Below, piece after piece: positions 5,930-13,245 of a DNA stretch of 18,764 bases. Within the stretch, counting starts at the first letter, position 1. Every line of letters begins with the position of its first letter. The stretch comes from CAJBIL01 sp044359525. GTDB lineage: Bacteria > Pseudomonadota > Gammaproteobacteria > Burkholderiales > Rhodocyclaceae. The stretch covers positions 1-18,764 of the forward strand of contig JBIKLY010000069.1 in the NCBI GenBank assembly GCA_044359525.1, read 5' to 3'. Made by a program: the position numbers and the translations under genes. Under the pieces are notes generated by a model, which was not told the origin of the DNA, did no database searches, and saw nothing but the letters and a program-made list of their open reading frames with translations.

Positions 5930-7105
5930 ATGCCTCACTGCCCCTGCCTGCGTGCAGCCATTCTTTTACCTGGCCTGCTTGCGGTATTGCTCCCGTCGCT
6001 GGCGAACGCTGACTACAGCTGGAATTTTCCGACACCGGTTACGCCAATCGCCCGCAATACGCTGCACATCCACAACGAATTCATGATCATCATCACCGTA
6101 CTTTTTGTGGTGGTGTTTGCGATCATGATTTACTCGATGGCCAAGCACCGGAAAAGCCTTGGTCATCAGCCGGCAAAATTCACCGGCCCGACCGGCACCG
6201 TGCAGTGGCTCTGGGCGCTTGTGCCTTTCGCCATCCTGATTTTCATCGACTACATTCTGGTCGGCATCCCAGCGTATCACGCGGTCGTCCAGATGGAAGA
6301 CACCAAGACAAAAGCAGACATGGTGCTCAAGGTCACCGGCATGCAATGGAAATGGCAGTACGAGTACCCCGATTCCGGCATCAAGTTCATCAGCAACATG
6401 TCGACGCCGCGCGATCAGATCGCCAACAAGGAAGCCAAGGGCGAGCACTATCTGCTTGAAGTCGACAACCCGGTGGTTCTCCCGGTCGGCAAGAAAGTGC
6501 GGATCCTGATCACCTCGACCGACGTCATCCACACCTGGTGGGTGCCGCAGTTTGCCGTCAAACGCGATGCCATTCCGGGCTTCCTGCGCGAAACCTGGGT
6601 CAATATCGAAACCCCCGGCATCTACCGCGGCCAGTGCGCCGAGCTTTGCGGCAAGGACCACGGCTTCATGCCGGTGGTCGTGCAGGCGGTTCCCGAAGCC
6701 GAGTACCTGGCCTGGGTCGACAAGAAGAAAGCCGAGATGGCCGCTGCAGCTGCCGGGGCAGACAAGACCTGGAGCAAGGATGAGCTGATCGCAGCGGGCA
6801 AGGACGTTTATGAGAAACAGTGCGCTGTCTGCCACCAGCCGAGCGGTGAAGGCATGCCACCGGCTTTCCCGGCACTGGCCGGCAGCAAGATCGTCAGCGG
6901 CCCCCTGCTCTCGCCCGAAGGCAAGCTGATCAAGGACAGCCATGTTGACCGCGTGCTGAATGGCAAGGAAGGAACCGCCATGCAAGCCTTCAAAAGCACG
7001 CTGACTGACACCGAGATCGCCGCCGTCATCACCTACGAGCGCAACGCCTTCGGCAACAAAAAGGGCGACCTGATCCAGCCCGCCTCGATCAAAGCCCTGC
7101 GCTAA
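5930..7105 (+). CDS. coxB: cytochrome c oxidase subunit II with fused C-terminal cytochrome c domain (caa3-type)
   Basis: CoxB receives electrons at its CuA centre and passes them to subunit I. The 391-residue precursor has a signal peptide ending in LANA, two transmembrane helices, and a periplasmic cupredoxin domain. The CuA ligands are visible as His201, then Cys236, Cys240, His244 and Met247 in CAELCGKDHGFM, with Glu238 between the Cys residues. A linker leads to a cytochrome c domain with CAVCH at 298-302 and a likely distal Met351, making this a caa3-type subunit. Start choice is uncertain. AAGGAG (5913-5918) is 11 bases before ATG 5930 but only 5 bases before an in-frame TTG at 5924. 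An upstream GTG at 5861 is unlikely. It begins the cox cluster, 19 bases before ctaD. Confidence 0.95.
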   Translation: MPHCPCLRAAILLPGLLAVLLPSLANADYSWNFPTPVTPIARNTLHIHNEFMIIITVLFVVVFAIMIYSMAKHRKSLGHQPAKFTGPTGTVQWLWALVPFAILIFIDYILVGIPAYHAVVQMEDTKTKADMVLKVTGMQWKWQYEYPDSGIKFISNMSTPRDQIANKEAKGEHYLLEVDNPVVLPVGKKVRILITSTDVIHTWWVPQFAVKRDAIPGFLRETWVNIETPGIYRGQCAELCGKDHGFMPVVVQAVPEAEYLAWVDKKKAEMAAAAAGADKTWSKDELIAAGKDVYEKQCAVCHQPSGEGMPPAFPALAGSKIVSGPLLSPEGKLIKDSHVDRVLNGKEGTAMQAFKSTLTDTEIAAVITYERNAFGNKKGDLIQPASIKALR

Positions 7106-7124
7106 GCAGAACACAGGAGACACC

Positions 7125-8744
7125 ATGAGTAATGCAAGCTCTCTCGATCAAGCCGTAACGCAGGAAGCCGCCGGCCACCACGGCTACGGCAGCCATCCGT
7201 CAGGTGCCCTGCGCTGGCTGACGACGACCAATCACAAGGAAATCGGGACGATGTACCTGATTTTTGCGCTGATCATGTTCTTTGTCGGCGGCGCGATGAT
7301 TCTCGCCGTGCGCGCCGAACTCTTCCAGCCCGGCCTGCAGCTGATGCAGCCCGAGTTCTTCAACCAGCTGATCGGCGTGCATGCGCTGGTGATGATTTTT
7401 GCCGCGCTGATGCCGGCCGCAACAGGGTTCGCCAACTGGCAGATCCCGCTGATGATCGGCGCGCCGGACATGGCGCTGCCGCGCATCAACAACTGGGGTT
7501 TCTGGCTGCTGCCGCCGGCGGCGATGCTGCTGACCTTACCCTTCATTCTCGCCATGTTCGGCATCGGTGACGGCGCCGTGGCGACCGGCTGGACGCTCTA
7601 CGCGCCACTCTCGGTGCAGGGCGGCATGGGCGTGGACTTCGCGATCTTCGCCATCCACATCCTCGGCATCTCGTCGATTCTTGGTTCAATCAACATCATC
7701 GTCACCATCTTCAACCTGCGCGCGCCGGGCATGACGATGATGAAGCTACCTTTGTTCTGCTGGGGCTGGCTGATCACCGCCTTCCTGCTGATCGCGACGA
7801 TCCCGGTGCTGGCCGGCGCGGTGACCATGCTCCTGACCGACCGCCACTTCGGCACCAACTTCTTCAACGCGGCGGGCGGCGGCGACCCGATCCTCTTCCA
7901 GCACCTGTTCTGGTTCTTCGGCCACCCCGAGGTCTATATCCTGCTGCTGCCGGTCTGGGGCCTGATGCCACACGTCATTTCGACCTTCTCGCGCAAGCCG
8001 GTCTATGGCTACAAGGCGCAGGTCTATGCCTTCATCGCCATCGGCGTACTCGGTGTCATCGTCTGGGCGCACCACTTCCTGACCGCCGGCCTGCCGGTGC
8101 CGGCGCTGCTCTACTTCATGTACAGCACGATGGCCATTTCGCTGCCGCTGGCGGTGCTCTTCTTCTGCTGGATCGCCACCATGTGGCGCGGCGCGATGAC
8201 TTTCGAGACGCCGATGCTGTTCGCGCTCGGCTTCATCGTCCTCTTCGGCATGGCCGGGCTGACCGGGCTGGTGCTCGCCGACGTCGCGGCCGACGCGCAG
8301 TATCACCACAGCTACTTCGTCGTCGCGCACTTCCACTACGCGCTGTTTGCCGGCGGCATCATGGGCGTCATGACAGGGGTCTATTACTGGCTGCCGAAAT
8401 GGACCGGCCACATGGTCGATGAGAAGCTCGGCAAGCTGCATTTCTGGCTGACCGTCATCTCGTTCAACCTGACCTTCATGCCGCAGTTCTTCCTCGGGCT
8501 GGCCGGCATGCCGCGCCGCATTCCCGACTACGCGCTGCAGTTCGCTGAATTCAACTCGATTTCGACGGTCGGCTCGTTCATTCTCGGCTTCTCGCAGCTG
8601 ATTTTCGCCTACGTTGTCTGGAAGTGCATTCGCGGCGGTGAAAGAGCGAGCGACAAGGTCTGGGAAGGAACGACAGGACTGGAATGGGAACTGCCGTCGC
8701 CGCCACCACTTCATTCGTGGGAAACCCAGCCGGTGATCAAATGA
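7125..8744 (+). CDS. ctaD: cytochrome c oxidase subunit I (A-family heme-copper oxidase, divergent K-channel)
   Basis: The 539-residue subunit I has about 12 transmembrane helices and carries the oxygen-reducing centre. Heme a ligands His86 and His404, heme a3 ligand His402, CuB ligands His267, His316 and His317, and the crosslinking Tyr271 are all present. The helix VI Glu269 (GHPEVY) and the D-channel residues Asn104, Asp115 and Asn122 are also kept, as is the MPRRIPDY motif. Three canonical K-channel positions are non-polar: Pro282 (bovine Ser255), Leu342 (Thr316) and Leu345 (Lys319). The Mg-site Asp (bovine Asp369) is His395, and the residue after the first heme a His is Ala, not Gly. An AGGAG ribosome site precedes the start. 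The stop overlaps the next start as ATGA. Confidence 0.97.
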   Translation: MSNASSLDQAVTQEAAGHHGYGSHPSGALRWLTTTNHKEIGTMYLIFALIMFFVGGAMILAVRAELFQPGLQLMQPEFFNQLIGVHALVMIFAALMPAATGFANWQIPLMIGAPDMALPRINNWGFWLLPPAAMLLTLPFILAMFGIGDGAVATGWTLYAPLSVQGGMGVDFAIFAIHILGISSILGSINIIVTIFNLRAPGMTMMKLPLFCWGWLITAFLLIATIPVLAGAVTMLLTDRHFGTNFFNAAGGGDPILFQHLFWFFGHPEVYILLLPVWGLMPHVISTFSRKPVYGYKAQVYAFIAIGVLGVIVWAHHFLTAGLPVPALLYFMYSTMAISLPLAVLFFCWIATMWRGAMTFETPMLFALGFIVLFGMAGLTGLVLADVAADAQYHHSYFVVAHFHYALFAGGIMGVMTGVYYWLPKWTGHMVDEKLGKLHFWLTVISFNLTFMPQFFLGLAGMPRRIPDYALQFAEFNSISTVGSFILGFSQLIFAYVVWKCIRGGERASDKVWEGTTGLEWELPSPPPLHSWETQPVIK

Positions 8745-8899
8745 ATCCGAGCTTGCACAAGGACGGTGCAGCCCACGCTGCCGCGACGTTCTCCCCAGAG
8801 GAGTTGATGCGACGCCGCCAGGCGAGTCGACGACTCGCCTGGCTACTCGGTGCCGCAGCGCTGGCCTTCTATCTTGCCGGTTTTCTTCTGAAACGCTGA
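8741..8899 (+). CDS. cytochrome oxidase small assembly protein
   Basis: The 52-residue protein starts at ATG 8741, overlapping the ctaD stop codon (ATGA), which indicates translational coupling. It has a polar N-terminus with an Arg-rich patch (MRRRQASRR, about 23-31) followed by one hydrophobic helix (about 33-49) and ends in LLKR. This is the layout of the short single-helix proteins annotated as 'cytochrome oxidase small assembly protein' between ctaD and ctaG in Betaproteobacteria. The assignment rests on position, size and topology. Its exact role in assembly is not known to me. A longer in-frame start at 8684 lies inside ctaD and is not favoured. Confidence 0.78.
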   Translation: MNPSLHKDGAAHAAATFSPEELMRRRQASRRLAWLLGAAALAFYLAGFLLKR

Positions 8900-8910
8900 A
8901 AACAAGACCG

Positions 8911-9522
8911 ATGGAAACCACGCTCCCTTCAACAGCTCCCGGGTCACAGCCACGCGATCATCGCCGGCTGGCGCTCAAGCTGCTGGTGATTGTTGCCGCA
9001 GCTTTTGCCTTCGGCTTCGCACTGGTTCCCCTCTATGACGTACTCTGCGAAGCCACCGGCTTTAACGGCAAAACACGCGCGACCCTGGGGCCGGGCGGCA
9101 TCAGCGCACCGGGCACCGTGGCAGCACCGCCGTCACGCATCGACCTTGGCCGCATCGTCACCGTTGAATTTACCGGCACAGTGATGCCTGGCCTGCCATG
9201 GGAAATGCGGCCACTGACCAACACGCTGGATCTCCACCCGGGCGAACTGCATCAGGCAAAATTTCTCGTGCATAACCGCTCCAGCGAAACGATTGTCGGT
9301 CAGGCGGTACCCAGCGTTTCGCCGGGGCAAGCCGCGCAACACTTCGAAAAACTCGACTGTTTCTGCTTCCAGCAACAAACCCTGGCGCCCGGCGAAACCC
9401 GTGAAATGCCATTGACTTTCATCGTCAAGCCGGAGATCGACGCCGATATCCGCACCGTGACGCTGGCCTACGCATTTTTCAATGTCGGCACCCAGAAAAA
9501 ACCGCTCAAGGAAAGAGAGTGA
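8911..9522 (+). CDS. ctaG: cytochrome c oxidase assembly protein CtaG (Cox11)
   Basis: The 203-residue protein is the copper chaperone that delivers copper to the CuB site of subunit I. It has a short cytoplasmic N-terminus, one transmembrane helix (about residues 21-41) and a periplasmic immunoglobulin-like domain. Conserved features are Cys46 in VLCEATGFNGKT and the copper-binding CFCF motif (Cys150, Cys152), followed by QQTLAPGE. Length and motifs are typical of the family. The start at ATG 8911 has only a weak ribosome site, 11 bases after the previous stop, so coupling within the operon is likely. The gene ends 3 bases before ctaE. Confidence 0.95.
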   Translation: METTLPSTAPGSQPRDHRRLALKLLVIVAAAFAFGFALVPLYDVLCEATGFNGKTRATLGPGGISAPGTVAAPPSRIDLGRIVTVEFTGTVMPGLPWEMRPLTNTLDLHPGELHQAKFLVHNRSSETIVGQAVPSVSPGQAAQHFEKLDCFCFQQQTLAPGETREMPLTFIVKPEIDADIRTVTLAYAFFNVGTQKKPLKERE

Positions 9523-9525
9523 CGC

Positions 9526-10410
9526 ATGAGTACACAGACCAGCACCCACGCCACCATTGACACCAAAGCGAACGCCAGGCACTACTTCGTCCCGCAGCCA
9601 AGCCTCTACCCGTTCATGCTGTCCGGCGGCATGTTCCTGCTGGCGCTGGGTTTCATCCTGCAGATGAACGCCTTCGCGGCCGGTTCATGGATCATGCTGG
9701 GCGGCACAGGCATCATTGTCTTTGTCATGGTGAACTGGTTTGGCAAGGTGATCGGCGAGAACCAGCGTGGCGACTACGGCCAATGGGAGGACAAGTCCTT
9801 CCGCTACGGCATGGTCTGGTTTATTGCCTCGGAAGTCGCCTTCTTTGCCGCATTTTTCGGCACGCTGTTTTATGTTCGCGTTCTGTCCGTCCCGGCGCTC
9901 GCCGAAATGGACCCGGCGTTTACGCTATGGCAGGGCTTTACCAGTGCCTGGCCGTCAGCCGGCCCGAAAGGCGCGAACTTCACGCCGATGGGTGCGTGGG
10001 GCATTCCAGCGCTGAACACGGCGCTGCTGCTGACCTCCGGTGCGACGCTCACCTGGGCGCACTGGGGAATGATGAAGAACAAGCGCAGCCAGCTCAATCT
10101 TGGCCTGCTGCTGACCATTCTGCTCGGCGTCAGCTTCATGGGGTTTCAGGTCTATGAGTATTACCACGCCTACACCGAACTCGGCCTGACCATGGGCGCC
10201 GGCGTCTATGGCGCAACCTTCTTCATGCTGACCGGCTTTCACGGCTTCCACGTGACGCTCGGCGCGATCATGCTGATGGTCGTTTATGGGCGCTGCCTGA
10301 AGGGGCATTTCAACGCCGAACGCCACTTCGCCTTCGAAGGCGTGGCGTGGTACTGGCACTTTGTTGACGTGGTCTGGCTCGGTCTTTTCGTCTTCGTCTA
10401 TTGGGTGTAG
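9526..10410 (+). CDS. ctaE: cytochrome c oxidase subunit III
   Basis: The 294-residue protein has seven hydrophobic segments and the family motifs of subunit III, including ASEVAFFAAFFGTLFY with the lipid-site Glu103, and FHGFHVTLGAI near the C-terminus. Subunit III binds subunit I near the D-channel entrance and stabilises turnover. The start at ATG 9526 follows the ctaG stop by 3 bases, and purine-rich AAGGAAAGAGAG upstream can serve as ribosome site. Its last 13 bases overlap the 3' end of the convergent DUF2909 gene. Nothing unusual was seen in the protein itself. Confidence 0.96.
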   Translation: MSTQTSTHATIDTKANARHYFVPQPSLYPFMLSGGMFLLALGFILQMNAFAAGSWIMLGGTGIIVFVMVNWFGKVIGENQRGDYGQWEDKSFRYGMVWFIASEVAFFAAFFGTLFYVRVLSVPALAEMDPAFTLWQGFTSAWPSAGPKGANFTPMGAWGIPALNTALLLTSGATLTWAHWGMMKNKRSQLNLGLLLTILLGVSFMGFQVYEYYHAYTELGLTMGAGVYGATFFMLTGFHGFHVTLGAIMLMVVYGRCLKGHFNAERHFAFEGVAWYWHFVDVVWLGLFVFVYWV

Positions 10411-10598
10411 CCGGGTATCCAACCCAAACGGAATCCGATCAGCAGCAACACAAAGATGGCGATCGACAGCCCGATGCGCAAGGTCAGCGCCTTGACGGTG
10501 CGCTCGCCGCCGTCACGATCCCGGTAGAGAAAGAACAGCCCGGAAAACAGGCTGCCGATCACGCCGATCAACATGAGGACGATGATGAGCTTGAACAT
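10398..10598 (-). CDS. twin transmembrane protein, DUF2909 family
   Basis: The 66-residue protein has two hydrophobic helices (about 3-24 and 40-59) joined by a charged loop RDRDGGERT, the layout of the DUF2909 'twin transmembrane' family. In Pseudomonas and many Betaproteobacteria this small gene sits between the subunit III and SURF1 genes, as here. It is encoded on the opposite strand. A GGAG ribosome site on the minus strand (CTCC at 10605-10608 on +) lies 6 bases before its ATG, which supports both strand and start. Its 3' end overlaps ctaE by 13 bases and its start codon interlocks with the probable SURF1 start. Function is unknown; the location suggests a link to oxidase assembly or regulation. 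Confidence 0.85.
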   Translation of the reverse strand: MFKLIIVLMLIGVIGSLFSGLFFLYRDRDGGERTVKALTLRIGLSIAIFVLLLIGFRLGWIPGYTQ

Positions 10599-11388
10599 GG
10601 CTGACTCCGCGAAGGTGAATGCTGATTATGCGCGTGCCGGGAGCGCCCCGGCAACCGCGGCAGCGCGGCCGGAATCGCCACGCCGCTTTCGGCCGCGCTT
10701 GCTGACGACACTGCTCAGCATGGTGCTGATTGCGCTGTTCATTTCTTTCGGGCAATGGCAGTGGAACAAGGCCACGATCAAAGGCGACTTGCAAACCCTG
10801 CTTGATGCGCGTAGCGCCGAGCCGGCAATCGCGATGCCGACTGCACCGGTCGACGCGCAGTCGATACGCTATCGCCAGGTCGTCGCGCGCGGCAGCTACG
10901 AACCGGAACATCAGATTCTGCTCGACAACCGCGTTCATCGCGAACAGGCGGGCTATCACGTAATCACACCGCTGCGCATCGAGAACAGCGAGATGCGCGT
11001 GCTGGTCAATCGCGGCTGGGTACCAGCGCTCGCCGAACACAGCCAGACACCGCAGGTGGCGACACCGGCCGGCCTCGTCGCTGTTTCTGGCATGGCCATT
11101 GTGCCCGGCACCCGCTATTTCACGCTCGGCGCGGAAAGCGCCGGTGGCGGCTGGCAAACGGTCTGGCAGAATCTTGACCTGCCGCGCTATGTCAAAGCGG
11201 TAAAATTTCCCGTACAACCCGTGATCATCCAGCTATCCCCCGATAACACCACCGGCGGCTTCGCCCGCGAGTGGCCGCGCCCTGACGAACGGATCGAACG
11301 GCATGTCGGCTACGCCCTGCAGTGGTGGGGCTTTGCGCTGGCGACTGCGCTGATCTGGCTGGTCGTCAACTTTCGGCGGGAGGACTGA
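10597..11388 (+). CDS. SURF1 family cytochrome oxidase biogenesis protein
   Basis: The 263-residue product has the SURF1 layout: an N-terminal transmembrane helix (about 34-52) ending in GQWQWNKA, a periplasmic domain with the conserved GY-hydrophobic and NRGWVP motifs, and a C-terminal helix with GYALQWWGFA. SURF1 helps insert heme a into subunit I. The start is uncertain. ATG 10597 is chosen because it shares a CATG with the divergent DUF2909 start. GTG 10615 and an upstream ATG 10573 are alternatives, and none has a strong ribosome site. It is probably transcribed with the upstream cox genes, which read through the antisense DUF2909 gene. Confidence 0.92.
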   Translation: MADSAKVNADYARAGSAPATAAARPESPRRFRPRLLTTLLSMVLIALFISFGQWQWNKATIKGDLQTLLDARSAEPAIAMPTAPVDAQSIRYRQVVARGSYEPEHQILLDNRVHREQAGYHVITPLRIENSEMRVLVNRGWVPALAEHSQTPQVATPAGLVAVSGMAIVPGTRYFTLGAESAGGGWQTVWQNLDLPRYVKAVKFPVQPVIIQLSPDNTTGGFAREWPRPDERIERHVGYALQWWGFALATALIWLVVNFRRED

Positions 11389-11412
11389 ATGCCTGTGAAC
11401 AAATCAAAATCC

Positions 11413-11510
11413 AACGCGGAGGCGCAGAGGCGCAGAGGTAACGCAGAGAAAAACAAGAAAGTTTTGGTTTTCTCTGCGTCACCTCTGCGTTACCTCTGCG
11501 TCTCTGCGGT
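11413..11510. repeat. imperfect inverted repeat of CGCAGAG units
   Basis: The left arm (about 11413-11452) consists of tandem GCG(C)AGAGG-type units ending in ACGCAGAGAAAA. The right arm (about 11468-11510) is its imperfect reverse complement beginning TTTTCTCTGCGT. The arms could fold into a roughly 40-bp hairpin with a loop of about 15 bases. It fills the gap between the SURF1 and SCO-like genes and leaves the latter without a clear ribosome site. A related element made of CGCAAAG units lies at 15191-15368. Confidence 0.88.
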
Positions 11511-11540
11511 AGGGTTTAACGCCTTTGTCACTCTCACGCA

Positions 11541-12146
11541 ATGAGCACCGCCGACCCCACCTTCACCCCCGTGCGCCGTGCCATGGCACTGACCATTGCG
11601 CTGCTGATGCTGCCGTTTGCGCTCGCCTTCGGACTCTACTGGTTCGAATGGCGTCCGGCGAAGCTGGCCAATCACGGCGAACTGATCCAGCCACCGCAAG
11701 CCTTGCCGGAAGTGGGCCTCAGCCACGCCGACGGCAGCTCTTTCCCGACCGAAGAACTGCGCCGTAAATGGACGCTCGTCATGGTCACCAAAATACCGTG
11801 CGATAACGTTTGCCAGGAAGATCTTCACCAGATTCGCCAGGTGCAGGTGGCGCTCAACAAGGAAATGGTTCGCTTGCGCCGCGTCCTGATCGGCAACAGC
11901 GTCAGTGAACTCGCTGCCGACCCGGCACTACCCGAACTGCGCCGCAACTACCCCGACCTGCTGATCGCCGCGCCGAACGCCGACGCGGACGGCGCGCTCT
12001 GGCGCAATGCCGTTGATGGAACAAAGCACCGTTTTTACGTGATCGATCCGCTCGGGAACGTTATGATGCGCTATACCGACAAACCCGACATGGGCGGCAT
12101 GCTCAAGGATCTTGAGCGCCTGCTGAAGTACTCCTGGGTCGGATAA
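11541..12146 (+). CDS. SCO-like / thioredoxin-fold protein of the cox cluster
   Basis: The 201-residue protein has one N-terminal transmembrane helix (about 14-34) and a periplasmic domain with a CxxxC motif (Cys87, Cys91, reading CDNVC). A His163 precedes FYVIDPLGN. This resembles the SCO1/SenC arrangement of CxxxC plus a distal His used to bind copper, but the motif lacks the Pro that follows in classic SCO proteins. It sits where Pseudomonas and Betaproteobacteria carry a conserved cox-cluster protein of this size between surf1 and ctaA. A role in copper delivery or thiol reduction at CuA is inferred. No good Shine-Dalgarno is visible before ATG 11541, where the inverted repeat lies just upstream. 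Confidence 0.75.
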   Translation: MSTADPTFTPVRRAMALTIALLMLPFALAFGLYWFEWRPAKLANHGELIQPPQALPEVGLSHADGSSFPTEELRRKWTLVMVTKIPCDNVCQEDLHQIRQVQVALNKEMVRLRRVLIGNSVSELAADPALPELRRNYPDLLIAAPNADADGALWRNAVDGTKHRFYVIDPLGNVMMRYTDKPDMGGMLKDLERLLKYSWVG

Positions 12147-12173
12147 ACCTGTAACGAGCCGCAAGGAAATAAT

Positions 12174-13070
12174 ATGTCCGTCGCCACCACCCGCTCTCCG
12201 CGCTCTCCCGGGCAGCGCCTGGCCGCTTTTTACGCGCTGTGCAAACCGCGCGTCAATAGCCTCATCGTATTCACCGCGATGATCGGCATGTTTCTCGCCA
12301 CCCCCACATTTCCGCCACTGGGTATTTTTTTCGCGGCATCGATTGGTATTGCGCTAGTCGCCTTCGCCGCAGCAGCGCTCAATTGCCTGATCGAACAGCA
12401 AATCGACGCCCGCATGGCCCGCACCCGCGCACGTCCGACAGCACGCGGCGAAGTTTCAGCAACGGAAACACTAACGCTGGCGACGCTGGTCGGTGGCACG
12501 GGGCTATGGATTTTGCACGCTTTCGTCAACCCGCTGACCATGTGGCTGACCTTTGCCACCTTCGTCGGTTACGCGGTGATCTACACGGTACTGCTCAAGC
12601 CGGCCACGCCGATGAACATCGTGATTGGCGGCGCTTCAGGCGCCATGCCGCCGTTGCTGGGCTGGGCAGCAGTCACCGGACAGGTCGGCCCGGAGGCGCT
12701 GATTCTTTTTCTCATTATATTCATCTGGACACCGCCGCACTTCTGGGCGCTCGCCTGCTACCGCTGTGATGAATACGCCAAGTCCGGCCTGCCGATGCTG
12801 CCGGTAACGCACGGTATCCCGCTGACCTGCCTGCACAGCCTGCTCTACGTCGTGATGCTGACCGGCGCCACGGTGCTACCCTACACCATCGGGATGAGCG
12901 GCCCGTGGTACCTCGCCGCAGCGCTGATCCTCGACGCCATATTCCTCGTCTACAGCTTCGCCCTCTGGCGCGAATACAGCGACAAACTGGCCAAAGTCAC
13001 GTTCCGCTGGTCGATCATTTATCTGACGCTACTATTTGCAGCGTTGCTGGCGGATCATTTTTTACGCTGA
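12174..13070 (+). CDS. ctaB: protoheme IX farnesyltransferase (heme O synthase)
   Basis: The 298-residue integral membrane prenyltransferase converts heme B plus farnesyl diphosphate to heme O. It has about nine helices. The first Asp-rich site spans Asn70 to Pro88 (N-x7-D-x2-M-x-RTRARP, Asp78), and the second is DEYAKSGLPMLPV starting at Asp199. Both match the CtaB/CyoE family. The start at ATG 12174 is supported by AAGGAA (12163-12168) with 5 bases of spacing. In most related clusters ctaA (heme A synthase) comes just before ctaB. Here there are only 27 bases between the SCO-like gene and ctaB, so ctaA is absent from the cluster. Confidence 0.97.
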   Translation: MSVATTRSPRSPGQRLAAFYALCKPRVNSLIVFTAMIGMFLATPTFPPLGIFFAASIGIALVAFAAAALNCLIEQQIDARMARTRARPTARGEVSATETLTLATLVGGTGLWILHAFVNPLTMWLTFATFVGYAVIYTVLLKPATPMNIVIGGASGAMPPLLGWAAVTGQVGPEALILFLIIFIWTPPHFWALACYRCDEYAKSGLPMLPVTHGIPLTCLHSLLYVVMLTGATVLPYTIGMSGPWYLAAALILDAIFLVYSFALWREYSDKLAKVTFRWSIIYLTLLFAALLADHFLR

Positions 13071-13245
13071 TTTTTCAGCGGCAACTGCGGCTGCGACGCA
13101 CAGCACTCCTGCAGAACCCTTTTCGACCAAGGCATGCTCGATCAGCTTTTGCTCATCGGCATACACCTTGGGCAGGGCACCTGATCAATACCCCGCGCGC
13201 CCGGCCAGGCAAACTGGCGATGGTCGCGCTGCTGCGCCGGGCTGA

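Noticed and set aside
5966..7126. Long open frame (386 codons) antisense to coxB
   Set aside because: It fully shadows coxB, has no recognisable motif and no sensible ribosome site; it is a codon-bias artefact.
7746..8921. Long open frame (391 codons) antisense to ctaD
   Set aside because: Composition is Arg/Glu/His/Gln-rich, as expected from the reverse complement of a high-GC membrane protein gene. The + strand gene is certain.
11413..11510. CRISPR array
   Set aside because: The repeated units are 8-12 bases with no spacers of regular length and are arranged as an inverted, not direct, repeat. No cas genes are present.
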